Source of the DNA: Anaerolineae bacterium
Lineage (GTDB): Bacteria; Chloroflexota; Anaerolineae; JAAYZQ01
DNA length: 54,781 bases
NCBI GenBank assembly: GCA_016926595.1
Contig: JAFGOG010000063.1
Location: forward strand, 1 to 54,781
Direction of reading: 5' to 3'
Under the pieces are notes generated by a model, which made no database searches, was not told the DNA's origin, and saw only the letters and a list, made by a program, of their open reading frames with translations. Below, piece after piece: positions 8,811 to 17,361 of the stretch (the first letter of the stretch is position 1; each line of letters opens with the position of its first letter). A program made the translations under genes and the position numbers.

Positions 8811-9638
8811 CTATTTCCTGGTCCTCAACCAGACAAGGGCGCCGCCAAACGCCAGGATCAGAACCAGACCGCCGAACAGCCAGTAGCTGGAGGCGCCTTC
8901 CCGGCCTTCCGGGCCGGGACCTTCTCCTGAGGGCGAGGGTGTTGCCACGGCAGTCGGCATCTCAACCCGCTGCGTCTGGGCCGGTTCTGGGCTTGGCATA
9001 CTGGTGGCAGCCTCCACCTGCGGGGCCGTTTCTTGTGGCATGCTGGTCGCAGCCTGTGTGACGGCCGGTGTGGGCGAGGGGCACACCGCTTCAAAGGTCA
9101 GATCGGCGGCCGGTGGCGTGCCGCCGTCGCCCCATACCCACGCTTCGACCGAGCCGGGCCTGGCTTTGTGCCGCAGCACCCCCAGTGTGGCATAGGTCCA
9201 ACCGTCCTGCCCCGGCTCCCGGTAGAAATAGTTCCAATAGGCGCACGTGCCGCTGCCCGAGCATTGGCAGAAGCAGGCCTCGGCCGGATAGTCACAGCCT
9301 TGGCCCTCGATCTGGCACACGATGATCCCCATGCCGCTGGATGGATCGACGACTGCGTCGAGGCCCGACCGGGTCAGCAGGTCAGCGCCCGTGATCGCTT
9401 CTCCCTCGAACTCGACGCAGACCGTCTTGGTCTGTCCGTCTGCGAACTGGACGACCAGTCCGGCGCGATTGGGCTCGTCTGCCCAAGCCAGATTTGGCCC
9501 TAACAGCGCAGCCATGAGAACCCCGGCCCACAAGGCCAAGACCTTGAGCCAGACCTGGCAGGTCCGCTTCCACGCCCGCTCCTGTTTGATCGGGATCCTC
9601 CGGGGGGATCTGCCAGATCTGTTCAAGCTCACATTCAT
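8811..9638 (-). CDS. Exported, membrane-anchored DUF4430 protein (transcobalamin beta-domain-like)
   Basis: A 275-residue protein with an N-terminal signal sequence (hydrophobic run VLALWAGVLMAALLG ending AWA near residue 52) after a long basic n-region. A DUF4430-type domain follows (about 60-190): GADLLTRSGLD, then a cysteine-rich insert with six Cys, then YWNYFYREPGQDGWTYATLG and VEAWVWGDG. A Pro/Ser/Thr-rich stalk (about 200-245) leads to a C-terminal membrane anchor (YWLFGGLVLILAFGGALVWL) with a basic tail. DUF4430 is the fold of the C-terminal domain of transcobalamin and intrinsic factor. The ATG at 9638 overlaps the stop of the preceding gene as ATGA, with which it is probably translationally coupled. 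The role as the cobalamin-capping half is inferred from fold and riboswitch context. Confidence 0.82.
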   Translation of the reverse strand: MNVSLNRSGRSPRRIPIKQERAWKRTCQVWLKVLALWAGVLMAALLGPNLAWADEPNRAGLVVQFADGQTKTVCVEFEGEAITGADLLTRSGLDAVVDPSSGMGIIVCQIEGQGCDYPAEACFCQCSGSGTCAYWNYFYREPGQDGWTYATLGVLRHKARPGSVEAWVWGDGGTPPAADLTFEAVCPSPTPAVTQAATSMPQETAPQVEAATSMPSPEPAQTQRVEMPTAVATPSPSGEGPGPEGREGASSYWLFGGLVLILAFGGALVWLRTRK

Positions 9639-10726
9639 CTTTTGCGCCGCAGCGCATAGCCGCCTGACGCAAGCCCCAGCCCGGTCAGGATCAGCGGCAG
9701 GGCCAGGTTCATCGCCGGCCCGCCGGTTACAGGTATCGTGTCCGGCGGCGGCGGAGCGGCGGCAGGCCCCACGTCGATCGTCGCCAGCGGGAACGGTTTT
9801 CCGGCCAAGGCCGGCAGTGCTTGGACCGTCGCCAGCAGGTTGTCGTCGCTTACTGTCGCTTGCCAGGCAAAGGCCCCGCTCGGATTCTGGAGCGCCTCCA
9901 GGGCGGCAACCGGCATCTGGCCCGTGGCGGTGGTCCACTCCGCGCCCGCTGGATCCTGACCGGCAGCCAGGATCGCCTGGATCGTCACTGCCGTCGAGTT
10001 GGCGTCGGTGGTTGTCCCAAAGCTGGATGGGCTTTGGTAAGGCCAGCCGCCGTCTTCGTTCTGGATGCCCTGATAATAGCTCAGCGCCTGGGCTATCGCC
10101 TTGCTGGCTGGCGCCTCGCCGGCCGCGGCCAGCGCCTGCACGGCCACGGCGGTAGTGTTGGTGTCGGCAGCCGTCGCCGCCGAACCGTCCCAGGCCCAAC
10201 CCCCGCCTGCCTGCTGGGCGGTCTTGATCAGATCCACCGCCGCAGCCGGAATCGGCCGTTCGGCGCTCTTGAGCGCCAGTACAGCCAGACAGTGCCCGAA
10301 AAACGTATCGGTGGCGCCTCCGATCCTGCCGTCAGCGCCGATCAGCGCTTCCAACTTGGCCACCGAGTCCACCCCCCCAAGCTGGCGCGGGTTTTCGCCG
10401 GCAGCCGTTGCCGCCAGGATCAGCTTGGCCAGGTCGCCGCCGGCGGCAGCCGATGGCGCCTGAGCGGCCAGGTAGGTCAAGGGTGTGTTGCCGCCCTTGT
10501 CAAAGGCGGCCAGATCGCCGCCGGTAGCTACGATGGCCAGCACAGCATCGGCCGTCGATGACAAAGAGCTGTCGGGGCTAAAGCCGCTGCCAAAGCCGCC
10601 GTCGGCGTTTTGCTGCGTCCTCAAGTATTCCAGTGCGGCCGTCGTGTCGATGGCGGCCAGCGCCGGTGCAGCGGCAGCTAGCACGGCTGCCACCACAAGG
10701 GTTACTATCACGATCTGTTTCTGCAT
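9635..10726 (-). CDS. Exported prenyltransferase/squalene-oxidase-repeat protein (transcobalamin alpha-barrel-like)
   Basis: A 363-residue protein with a clear signal peptide (cleavage after ALA, residue 24). A chain of alpha-hairpin repeats of the alpha6/alpha6 toroid type follows, with recurring turns such as QNADGGFGSGF (about 38), QQAGGGWAW (about 170) and QNEDGGWPY (about 222). No DxDD cyclase motif is seen, so a terpene cyclase is unlikely. The C-terminus is a sorting-type signal: IPVTGG at 331-336, a hydrophobic stretch and RRKR, resembling LPxTG. This toroid is the fold of the N-terminal domain of animal transcobalamin. The gene is first after the cobalamin riboswitch and overlaps the DUF4430 gene by ATGA. 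AGAGGAAG precedes the ATG. Cobalamin binding is inferred, not shown by residues. Confidence 0.83.
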   Translation of the reverse strand: MQKQIVIVTLVVAAVLAAAAPALAAIDTTAALEYLRTQQNADGGFGSGFSPDSSLSSTADAVLAIVATGGDLAAFDKGGNTPLTYLAAQAPSAAAGGDLAKLILAATAAGENPRQLGGVDSVAKLEALIGADGRIGGATDTFFGHCLAVLALKSAERPIPAAAVDLIKTAQQAGGGWAWDGSAATAADTNTTAVAVQALAAAGEAPASKAIAQALSYYQGIQNEDGGWPYQSPSSFGTTTDANSTAVTIQAILAAGQDPAGAEWTTATGQMPVAALEALQNPSGAFAWQATVSDDNLLATVQALPALAGKPFPLATIDVGPAAAPPPPDTIPVTGGPAMNLALPLILTGLGLASGGYALRRKR

Positions 10727-10756
10727 TTCTCTTCCTCTCTTGTCGATTTTTCCACG

Positions 10757-10788
10757 AAAAATGCCCCAACCTGGTGGTTAGGGCATTA
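10757..10788 (-). terminator. Intrinsic-terminator-like hairpin upstream of the cobalamin operon's first gene
   Basis: On the minus strand a 12-base-pair stem with one wobble pair (AATGCCCTAACC and GGTTGGGGCATT), tetraloop ACCA, is followed by TTTTTCG. It lies after the riboswitch and 30 bases before the ATG at 10726, the position of a riboswitch expression platform. Confidence 0.7.
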
Positions 10789-10802
10789 CTTCTTAAATGC
10801 AA

Positions 10803-10824
10803 ACCCCTTGCCTCTCGGCAAGGG
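10803..10824 (-). terminator. Second hairpin between riboswitch and first gene
   Basis: A perfect nine-base-pair stem (CCCCTTGCC / GGCAAGGGG) with a four-base loop is followed by TTTGCATTT on the minus strand. It precedes the stronger terminator-like hairpin by 15 bases. It could be a first terminator, or a structure that regulates access to the second. Confidence 0.55.
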
Positions 10825-10879
10825 GTGGGTCATGGTCCGTAGCCCATGCGCCTACCCCCTTTACCACGAAGGTCCGTAG

Positions 10880-11015
10880 GGCGTGGCCGGGGCGGGTACC
10901 CTGACTTCCTGGCCTGAACCAGGTTACAGTTGCGGGACAGTGCCGGACTCTCACCGGCTTCCCCCCTTGGGCCTCGTGCATCCGGGCAGCGAGGCACCTC
11001 GGTCAGCCGCTATTC
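10880..11015 (-). promoter_or_regulatory. Cobalamin riboswitch
   Basis: Read on the minus strand, the element contains the signature core of the cobalamin riboswitch: GAGGTGCC, then GGGAAGCCGGTGAGAGTCC, then CCCGCAACTGTAA, and the B12-box-like AGTCAGGGTACCCGCC. The spacing between core elements is as expected and the large optional arm appears short. It sits directly downstream of a consensus promoter (11026-11054) and upstream of the exported-protein/ECF operon, so high cobalamin should turn the operon off through the hairpins at 10757-10824. The sequence GGTCCGTAG occurs twice nearby (10833-10841 and 10871-10879), which could allow alternative pairing. The outer limits are approximate. Confidence 0.92.
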
Positions 11016-11025
11016 AGTTGGCAAT

Positions 11026-11054
11026 AGTATACCACGTACGCCCAAAGATGTCAA
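11026..11054 (-). promoter_or_regulatory. Near-consensus sigma-70 promoter of the cobalamin operon
   Basis: On the minus strand a perfect TTGACA (11054-11049) is followed after exactly 17 bases by TATACT (11031-11026). Transcription would start near 11019, immediately at the 5' edge of the riboswitch. Confidence 0.85.
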
Positions 11055-11100
11055 AAAGGCATGGGACGATTGGACTCGGCCTGCTATCTTCACGCCGGCT

Positions 11101-11859
11101 TTATGGAGCTGGTCCTATGCTGTAGGGTGCCTTTGGCTCTTTACACCAGACCACGTTGTTCAGGCTGGCGTGGTACTCGTACGCCTGCCCTTTGGCCTCC
11201 AACATGATCAGGTAACCGGGGGTGATCATCATGATATAGTTCATGCCTGGCTCCGGGCAGCCCAGGCTGCCATCACGCCATTCGACCGCCTGGATCGACC
11301 TGACGACAATGTCGCCGGCCGAAACGCCCGCCCGCACGGTCAAGTCCTGCTTGGCCTTGTCGACCAGGGCGGCCGCTTCCGGGCTCAGATCTGCACTGGT
11401 CGGCGCAGTCGGTCCCTCGACCGGCAGCCCGTCCTCACACTGCACATAGTTGCCGCCGCCGGTGTGGTAGGTGTACTCCTGGCCGTTGGCCTCAAGAATG
11501 ATTTCAAAGCCGGGGGTGATGACCTCGGCGTAGAACATGTTTGGCTTGGGGCAGCCCAGACTGGTGTCGCGCCAGTCCACGGCCCTGACGCTGACGACGT
11601 GGATCTGCTCAGCCGGGATCTTTAGCTGCTGGGCCAGGTCCTCTTTGACCAGCGCAATCTCGGCGGCCTCTGGCGGTACGGTCGGCTCGCCCACAGCCGG
11701 GGTCGGCTCGGTGATGATAGGGGTGGGCTGGCTGGCAGTCGGCGTGCTCAGCGGCGACTCGCTCTGGGACGGCGTAGCCGCCGGGCCGCAGGCTGCCAGG
11801 AGCAGACTCGCGGCTGCCAGCGCGCCAAGCAATATCGAGCTAAACCGATTTACGATCAC
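11101..11859 (-). CDS. Lipoprotein with a duplicated domain, function unknown
   Basis: A 252-residue lipoprotein. The signal peptide ends in the lipobox LLAAC (Cys24), followed by a Ser/Thr/Pro-rich linker to about residue 60. Two copies of one domain follow (about 65-145 and 155-245). Each has the pattern VxxVDWRDxSLGCPxPxM, a PGFEIILEANGQEYTYH-like segment and a final Cys (VQCED / VWCKEP), so each copy carries two conserved cysteines that could form a disulphide. The second copy reads VEWRDGSLGCPEPGMNY. I do not recognise a function. The domain resembles small secreted domains common in Chloroflexota. GGGAGG precedes the GTG start at an 8-base spacing. It sits just upstream of the cobalamin promoter but is not in that operon. 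Confidence 0.75.
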   Translation of the reverse strand: MIVNRFSSILLGALAAASLLLAACGPAATPSQSESPLSTPTASQPTPIITEPTPAVGEPTVPPEAAEIALVKEDLAQQLKIPAEQIHVVSVRAVDWRDTSLGCPKPNMFYAEVITPGFEIILEANGQEYTYHTGGGNYVQCEDGLPVEGPTAPTSADLSPEAAALVDKAKQDLTVRAGVSAGDIVVRSIQAVEWRDGSLGCPEPGMNYIMMITPGYLIMLEAKGQAYEYHASLNNVVWCKEPKAPYSIGPAP

Positions 11860-11931
11860 GGTAAAACCTCCCTCATTCTGTCGAACTGATAGTCGCTGTA
11901 AAGACGGTGTAGGAGCCCGGATAGTTCCCGT

Positions 11932-12234
11932 CTAGGTCAAAGACAGGTACTGCCTGAGGCGCGCTTCCAGCTCATGAGCCGGCAGGCCTGACACGCGCAC
12001 CACCTTCTGGCGCCCCTTGTGGCCGGCCACAATCTCGATGTCGCGCTCGGGCACCTTCAGAGTCTCTGCCAGGAACCTGACGAGCGCCTTGTTGGCCGCC
12101 CCCTCTACCGGCGGAGCGGTCAGCCGGACCCGGATCGCCTCCCCCTGGACACCGGCGATCTCGTTGTGGCTGGCGCGGGGCACAACCTTGACCGGCAAAG
12201 TGACCCCGCCTTCTTGCGAGGTGATGCGTATCAT
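11932..12234 (-). CDS. yggU: DUF167 / YggU family protein
   Basis: A protein of about 100 residues with the family core LPVKVVPRASHNEIAGV, AIRVRLTAPPVEGAANKAL and IEIVAGHKGRQKVVRV, covering the whole YggU fold. Its function is not known. The ATG at 12234 is preferred because it gives the family's normal length. A start at 12288 would overlap yggT by 35 bases. It is the last gene of the pgeF-yggS-yggT-yggU run, a grouping usual near division genes in Gram-positive bacteria and relatives. Confidence 0.85.
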   Translation of the reverse strand: MIRITSQEGGVTLPVKVVPRASHNEIAGVQGEAIRVRLTAPPVEGAANKALVRFLAETLKVPERDIEIVAGHKGRQKVVRVSGLPAHELEARLRQYLSLT

Positions 12235-12253
12235 CTGTCGATGCCCCGGCCCC

Positions 12254-12511
12254 TTATATGAGCAAGCTGATGAGGACGCGCTGGACAATGTACAGCAGGA
12301 TAAGAGCCGCTATCGGGCTGATGTCGAGTGCGCCGCCGATGGGCGGGATGATCCGCTGCAAAGGCTTGAGCAGCGGGTCGGTCAGGCCATACAGGATCCG
12401 GACGAGCGGGTGATAGGGGCTGACGTTGACCCAGGACAGGAGAACCCGGATCAGAATCAGAAACTCATAGACTCCAAAGATCAAGTTGATGATCCAGATT
12501 AATGTTAACAT
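12254..12511 (-). CDS. yggT: YggT family membrane protein
   Basis: An 85-residue integral membrane protein with two hydrophobic segments and the YggT signature between them: [23 protein letters not shown], then [17 protein letters not shown] and [12 protein letters not shown]. The ATG at 12511 is preceded by GGAGG and gives the standard length for one YggT unit. It starts 4 bases after yggS ends. Family members are linked with cell shape, division or osmotic tolerance, but the mechanism is not established. Confidence 0.88.
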   Translation of the reverse strand: MLTLIWIINLIFGVYEFLILIRVLLSWVNVSPYHPLVRILYGLTDPLLKPLQRIIPPIGGALDISPIAALILLYIVQRVLISLLI

Positions 12512-12515
12512 TCGA

Positions 12516-13277
12516 CTATCGATCCTCCTCGGCAATTGGCCTGGGAATTTGGCACCACGCCGGTGCATCGGGGGCAAAGATAGCGCGCCCCACCCGTACT
12601 AGGGTGGCGCCCTCTTCGATCGCCGCCTCGAAATCGTCCGTCATGCCCATTGACAGGTGGCGCCAGGTCACCTGCGGGAAAATAGCAGCTAGTTCATCGC
12701 GCATGCGCCGTAACCGGGCAAAAACCGGCCGGGCCTGTTCTGCGTCGGCCACGATCGGGGCCATGGCCATCAATCCCTGGATCTCTATGTCAGGTAGGGT
12801 GGCGATCTCCTGGATGGCGGCCAGCAGCGTCTCCCGCTGGACGTCGTCGCCTGGCCACTGGTCTGCCGCGAATCCATACTTGCTCGCTTCGCCTGAGACG
12901 TTGATCTCCAGCAGGATCGGCAAGCGCTTGCCCTGCTCGCCGCAAAAACGGCTCAGACGCCGGGCCAGCTTGGCGCTGTCCACCGAATGGACGGTGTCGA
13001 ACAGCGACGCGACCTGCCTGGCCTGCCGGCTCTGCACGTGGCCAATCATGTGCCAGGTAATGTCGGTGGGCAGGTCGCCGGTTTTGAGTGCGGCCTCGTC
13101 GGCGCGATTCTCGCCTAGGTGGCGTAGCCCCAGGTCATAGGCAGCGTGGATAGTGCTGATCGGCTGACCCTTGCTTACCGCCACCAGGGTGATCTCGGCT
13201 GGGTCGCGTCCCGCCCGGCGCGCAGCGGCGGCGACCCGCTCCTGAACCGAACGCAGGTTGCTTTCTAGGTCAGTCAT
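12516..13277 (-). CDS. yggS: YggS family pyridoxal phosphate homeostasis protein
   Basis: A 253-residue PLP-binding protein of the YggS/PROSC family with the alanine-racemase-like barrel. The PLP lysine is in [10 protein letters not shown] (residue 36). Also present are [37 protein letters not shown] [17 protein letters not shown] and [23 protein letters not shown]. It has no enzymatic activity in characterised relatives and buffers PLP. The start overlaps the end of pgeF by 8 bases. Confidence 0.93.
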   Translation of the reverse strand: MTDLESNLRSVQERVAAAARRAGRDPAEITLVAVSKGQPISTIHAAYDLGLRHLGENRADEAALKTGDLPTDITWHMIGHVQSRQARQVASLFDTVHSVDSAKLARRLSRFCGEQGKRLPILLEINVSGEASKYGFAADQWPGDDVQRETLLAAIQEIATLPDIEIQGLMAMAPIVADAEQARPVFARLRRMRDELAAIFPQVTWRHLSMGMTDDFEAAIEEGATLVRVGRAIFAPDAPAWCQIPRPIAEEDR

Positions 13278-14202
13278 CAGTTCCTCCCAGCAGTTCGCTA
13301 AATCCCGGCAGCCCGGGCGGCTGCAGCGTATCGGCTATGGCCGCTTCCCGATCATGCCTCTCTTGGTGTGGCTGTGCCTCGGCTGACCGGATGTGAGCCT
13401 GATCCCCGGCCGGCAGGCAGGCGACGGCGGCAAAACGCCCGGTCTGCCCGTTGTCGGCCCGGTGGGAAAAGAATTCGTCATGGTGGCATGCGGTGCACAG
13501 CCCGGCCTGCTCCATCCGGCGGGCCCGGACGCCGGCAGCGGCGAGCTGTTGGGCATTGGCCGCCGGCAGATCCAGGCGCCAGCCCGCGCCTGATGGATCG
13601 AGGGCTATCACCTTCCGCCAGTCGGGCAGGGCATAGCCCAGCGCTGAGGCGACGTCGTCGCCCACCGTGTAACAGCACGGGCCAATGGCCGGCCCCAGGC
13701 CGGCGAGCAAGTCAGAGGGGTTGGTGCCAAACGCTTTCTGCATCGTCTCCACGGCGCGGCGGGCGATCCCCTGGGCCAGTCCCCGCCAGCCGGCGTGAAC
13801 CAACCCCAAGGCGTGGCGGGCCGGATCGTAGAGGAGGATCGGCTGGCAGTCGGCAAAGCGCAGCAGGAGCGCCAGGCCGGGCGTGTCTGTGGTTAGCGCG
13901 TCGGTCGCCGGCACAACCTGCCCGCCATCTTGCGCTGTGACTACTGCCACCCGGTTGCTGTGAACCTGGTGGGCCGTCGCCACCTGCTCGGGGGTGAGGC
14001 CCAGGCTGGCATAGATGCGGGCCAGGTTGTGGGCCACGGCTGCCTGGTCGTCGCCCACACTGCGGCCCACGTTCAACGTGGCGAACGGCTCGCGGCTGGC
14101 CCCACCCAACCGGATGAATATGGCGTGGACCAAACCCTCGGCTGTCAGCCGCTGAAAGTGGTAGGTGACCAACCCGTTATTAGTTCGGCGGAGCAAGGCC
14201 AT
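13270..14202 (-). CDS. pgeF: Laccase-domain protein, PgeF/YlmD family (peptidoglycan editing factor)
   Basis: A protein of about 310 residues of the multicopper-polyphenol-oxidase-like (DUF152) family. Conserved metal and active-site blocks are present: FATLNVGRSVGDD, HQVHSN, DALTTDTPGLALLLRFADCQPILL, GLVHAGWRG and GLGPAIGPCCYTVG, giving the family's His-Cys-His set. Members remove L-Ser wrongly built into peptidoglycan precursors, or act on purine nucleosides. The ATG at 14202 matches the usual N-terminus (ten residues before LVTYHF). An ATG at 14232 is also possible. The gene overlaps the upstream ydcF-like gene. Confidence 0.88.
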   Translation of the reverse strand: MALLRRTNNGLVTYHFQRLTAEGLVHAIFIRLGGASREPFATLNVGRSVGDDQAAVAHNLARIYASLGLTPEQVATAHQVHSNRVAVVTAQDGGQVVPATDALTTDTPGLALLLRFADCQPILLYDPARHALGLVHAGWRGLAQGIARRAVETMQKAFGTNPSDLLAGLGPAIGPCCYTVGDDVASALGYALPDWRKVIALDPSGAGWRLDLPAANAQQLAAAGVRARRMEQAGLCTACHHDEFFSHRADNGQTGRFAAVACLPAGDQAHIRSAEAQPHQERHDREAAIADTLQPPGLPGFSELLGGTDD

Positions 14203-14875
14203 ACTCCTCGTCGGGCGATACCGCCGCGCCATATACCCACTTGCTCAGCCGTATCGTCCAATCATAAGGCACCCCCACCTTTTCCAGGCCGATCCAGACA
14301 ATGCCGACCGCCTCGCGAAGCGTCAGCCAGGCGCGCGTTTCCAGCGGGATCGCCGCCAGGTCGGTGCTGGTCGGGCTGGAGTAGACGGTGATGCCCTGCT
14401 CTTCGAACAGGATGCGGGCCCGTTCCAGGTGCAGTGGATGGCTGACCAGGATGGCTGTACGCCAGCCGTGGGCCAAGACCAGATCCCGGGTGCTGACCGC
14501 GTCCTCGCCGGTCGTCATCGAGCCGTCGGCCAGCAGCGCCCGTTCCTGGGGCACCCCCTCGGATACCGCCAGCTTGCAGGCAACGGCGGCGGCCGACAGC
14601 CGGTCGTCCTGGTAGCCGCCGGTGCAGATCAGGTACGGGGCCAGCCCCTGCCGGTACAGGCTCACCGCGTGCAGGGTGCGCACCCGTAGATCGGGACCAG
14701 CCTGCCCATCGGCCTCGACGCGGGCGCCCAGGATCACGATCACATCGGCAGGCTGAGCCTCATCGGATGAGCCGGTGCGGTTGATCTGCCAGCACAGAAC
14801 CAAAAAGGCGGCAACAGCCGCCAGGAACAGGATGCCCATAACGGCCAGTAGGCCGCGGACCAGTCGCCGTAACAT
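14180..14875 (-). CDS. YdcF/SanA-like DUF218 membrane protein
   Basis: A protein of about 231 residues with one N-terminal membrane segment (LLAVMGILFLAAVAAFLVLCW), followed by a DUF218 domain: DVIVILGARV, RTLHAVSLYRQG, LICTGGYQDD, STRDLV and TAILVSHPLHLERARILFEEQG. Relatives (SanA, ElyC, YdcF) act in envelope integrity or peptidoglycan and carrier-lipid handling. The ATG at 14875 is chosen because a TATAAT box lies only 7 bases before it, inside what would be codons of the longer ATG-14911 reading. This suggests a leaderless message. Confidence 0.8.
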   Translation of the reverse strand: MLRRLVRGLLAVMGILFLAAVAAFLVLCWQINRTGSSDEAQPADVIVILGARVEADGQAGPDLRVRTLHAVSLYRQGLAPYLICTGGYQDDRLSAAAVACKLAVSEGVPQERALLADGSMTTGEDAVSTRDLVLAHGWRTAILVSHPLHLERARILFEEQGITVYSSPTSTDLAAIPLETRAWLTLREAVGIVWIGLEKVGVPYDWTIRLSKWVYGAAVSPDEEYGLAPPN

Positions 14876-14882
14876 GGGCGTT

Positions 14883-14888
14883 ATTATA
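14883..14888 (-). promoter_or_regulatory. Perfect -10 box immediately before the ydcF-like start (leaderless promoter)
   Basis: On the minus strand TATAAT occupies 14888-14883 and the ATG begins at 14875, 7 bases later, so transcription would start at or next to the start codon. A weak -35 (TTGGCC) lies 17 bases upstream. Confidence 0.5.
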
Positions 14889-14940
14889 GCACCCAAAACC
14901 TTGAGGGCCAAATTGTGCGCAAAACGTAGCTATGAAAGGA

Positions 14941-17361
14941 TCAGCACTCGCTGTACCCGCAGTTCAGGCACTTCCGGCAGCCCTCCATGGCCACAAATGT
15001 GGCCTGGCCGCAATCGGGGCACAGATCGGCCTCCTGCCTTGCCGCTGGGATCGGCAGCGATAGCTGCTCCGGCGGCTGCTCCGCTTCCAGCCGGGCGATG
15101 TGGCGGGCCAGCACCTGGGCAATGGCGTCGGGCAGCGACCGGACGCGATTGGGGCCAAAGCCCAGCGGCCGCCCTCCGCCGATGCCGACCATCTGGTCGA
15201 TCACCTCGGTCAGCCGCTCCTGCGAGGTGAGCGGCGACGGCATTCGCAACGCCAGGCTGATCAACCGCCCGATCGCCTCGGCCACGGCGGCCGTATCCGA
15301 GCCTGCCTTACCTACCTGGGCAAATACCTCGAACGGCTCGCTGTTGCCGTTCTCGTTGATAGTGATAAAGGCGGTGCCGAGCGGCGTCGGCGTGCGATAA
15401 GTCACGCCGTGCAGGATAGCCGGCCGGGGCTTGACCGGCTGGCTGTCGTCGCCGTTGCCGTTCTTGGCCTGTTTCGTCTTTTGCGTCTCCAGCACCACCT
15501 TCTCCCGCGACCCGGTGACGTACACTGTCAGGCCCTTGCAGCCCAACCGCCAGGCCACCTGGTAGGCGTGAGCCACGTCGTCGGCGGCGGCGGTCGCCGG
15601 GAAATTGACCGTCTTGGAGATGCTGTTGTCTACGAAAGCCTGGATGGCAGCTTGCATCCGGACGTGCTCTTCGGCAGTCACGTCATTGGCCACGACAAAG
15701 ATGTGCCGGATCTCCTCCGGGACCTCGGCGACCTGCTGGCAACTGCCGGTCATGGTCACCTTGTAGACGATCCGTTGGCGGGTCAGCTCGTCCAGGCCGG
15801 CCTTTTCCAAGGCTTGGGCAAAGAGCGGGCTGGCGTAGGTCAGCTCCACGTCGGTGTCGCCGTCCTTGAAGTAGCGAATATAGGCCAGGGCGAACACCGG
15901 CTCGCAGCCATAACCCTCGCAGCCGGCGACGGTGCTGATCGTCCCGGTCGGGGCAACCGTCGTCTGTGCGGCGTTGCGGATGCCGTGTTGTTGAATGCCG
16001 CACACGATTTCGTCCCAGTCCAGGATCGGGCGGCCAAAATCAAGCCGGTAGGGCGACAGGGGGGTAGGCGGCTGCCACGTCAGGTTCTTGGGGTCGTAGA
16101 TGCTGCCTGCCAGGGCCGGAAAGGGACCGCGCCGCTGGGCCAGCTCGATGCTGGTGCGCATTGTGTGGTAGCGGATGAACTCCATGACCTGGGCTGCGAA
16201 CTCTTCACCTTCCGGGCTACCGTAGCGGACGCCGGCTTGGAACATCAGATCGCCCAGCCCCATAATCCCCAGTCCGATGCGCCGGCAGCGGCGTGCCGAC
16301 TCCTCTATCTCGGGCACGGCAGGTACATACCTGTTGGCGTCCACCACATTTTCCAGGAAGCGGGTGGCCGTCTCGACCGTTTCCTGGACCTTGGGCCAGT
16401 CCACGCCGCCATCTGGGGTGACATGCTGGGCCAGGTTGACCGAGCCCAGGCAGCAGTTCTCGTAGGGCCCCAGCCACTGCTCGCCGCAGGGGTTAGTCGC
16501 CTCCAGTTCATACAGGTGCGGCACAGGATTGGACCGGTTGGCCGTATCCAGGAACAGGACGCCCGGTTCGCCGTTGCTGTGGGCCTGCTTGACAATCTCG
16601 GCGAACACCTGCCGGGCGGGCAACCGCTTCCAGACGCTGCCGTCCTGGGGGTTGATCAAGTCATACTCCCCGTCGGCCTCTACGGCGTGCATAAACACGT
16701 CGGTAATGCCCACCGAAACGTTAAAGTTAGAGATGTCGCCTTCAACGCTCTTGCAGCGGATGAACTCCAGGATGTCGGGGTGATCGACGCGCAGGGCGGC
16801 CATGTTTGCCCCGCGGCGTGTGCCTCCTTGGGCGATCTCGCCAAAGGCCTTGTCATAGACCCGCAAAAAGCCGACCGGCCCGGTGGCCAGGCCCCTGCTG
16901 GTGTTCACCCGTGCTCCCTTGGGCCGCAATTGGGAGAAGGAAAAGCCATTGCCGCCCCCGGTCTGCTGAATCAGGGCGGCCACGCGCAGCGTGGAAAAAA
17001 TGCCCGCCGGATCGCGGCCCATGTCGTCCTTGATCGGCAGGACGAAACAGGCAGCCAATTGCCCGAGCGGCGTCCCGGCTCCGGTAAAAGTGGGCGAGTT
17101 GGGCATAAAGCGGAACGAGGTCAGCAGGTCGTAAAAAGCCCGCGCTGCGGCCTGCGGATCCTCGCCGTATTCGGCATCGGGCGCGGCGACGACGCTGGCC
17201 ACCCGCCAGAACATCTGCGCTGGCGTCTCAATCGGCTCACCGTCCAGGCCGCGCAGCAAGTAACGCCGGCGCAGCACCGTCATAGCGTTGTCGTTTAGAT
17301 GTATGTCAGCCTGGAGATCGGGTGGTGGATCTACAGGTATGGCGTCGGAATGATCCGGCAT
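14941..17361 (-). CDS. nrdJ: Adenosylcobalamin-dependent (class II) ribonucleoside-diphosphate reductase
   Basis: An 806-residue class II ribonucleotide reductase, which makes deoxyribonucleotides using an adenosylcobalamin radical and needs no oxygen. The barrel shows [26 protein letters not shown] (first redox cysteine), [38 protein letters not shown] (radical-site NPCGE) and [17 protein letters not shown]. The C-terminus is a zinc-ribbon-like thioredoxin-docking tail with CPDCG and [12 protein letters not shown]. No intein is seen. GGAGC precedes the ATG. It follows nrdR and an alkyltransferase gene in one run, and lies 4 kb from the cobalamin import operon that could supply its cofactor. 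Confidence 0.96.
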   Translation of the reverse strand: MPDHSDAIPVDPPPDLQADIHLNDNAMTVLRRRYLLRGLDGEPIETPAQMFWRVASVVAAPDAEYGEDPQAAARAFYDLLTSFRFMPNSPTFTGAGTPLGQLAACFVLPIKDDMGRDPAGIFSTLRVAALIQQTGGGNGFSFSQLRPKGARVNTSRGLATGPVGFLRVYDKAFGEIAQGGTRRGANMAALRVDHPDILEFIRCKSVEGDISNFNVSVGITDVFMHAVEADGEYDLINPQDGSVWKRLPARQVFAEIVKQAHSNGEPGVLFLDTANRSNPVPHLYELEATNPCGEQWLGPYENCCLGSVNLAQHVTPDGGVDWPKVQETVETATRFLENVVDANRYVPAVPEIEESARRCRRIGLGIMGLGDLMFQAGVRYGSPEGEEFAAQVMEFIRYHTMRTSIELAQRRGPFPALAGSIYDPKNLTWQPPTPLSPYRLDFGRPILDWDEIVCGIQQHGIRNAAQTTVAPTGTISTVAGCEGYGCEPVFALAYIRYFKDGDTDVELTYASPLFAQALEKAGLDELTRQRIVYKVTMTGSCQQVAEVPEEIRHIFVVANDVTAEEHVRMQAAIQAFVDNSISKTVNFPATAAADDVAHAYQVAWRLGCKGLTVYVTGSREKVVLETQKTKQAKNGNGDDSQPVKPRPAILHGVTYRTPTPLGTAFITINENGNSEPFEVFAQVGKAGSDTAAVAEAIGRLISLALRMPSPLTSQERLTEVIDQMVGIGGGRPLGFGPNRVRSLPDAIAQVLARHIARLEAEQPPEQLSLPIPAARQEADLCPDCGQATFVAMEGCRKCLNCGYSEC

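Noticed and set aside
9638..10199. Upstream extension of the DUF4430 frame
   Set aside because: The extension is antisense-like, low-complexity Arg/Gly sequence inside the preceding gene. The ATGA overlap and signal peptide fix the start at 9638.
9635..10726. Terpene cyclase or prenyltransferase activity
   Set aside because: Repeats of that fold are present, but the DxDD-type catalytic motif is absent and the protein is exported.
15100..17298. A 732-codon open frame on the plus strand
   Set aside because: It lies wholly antisense to nrdJ, whose protein is fully recognisable. The plus-strand translation has no known motif and is a GC-rich shadow.
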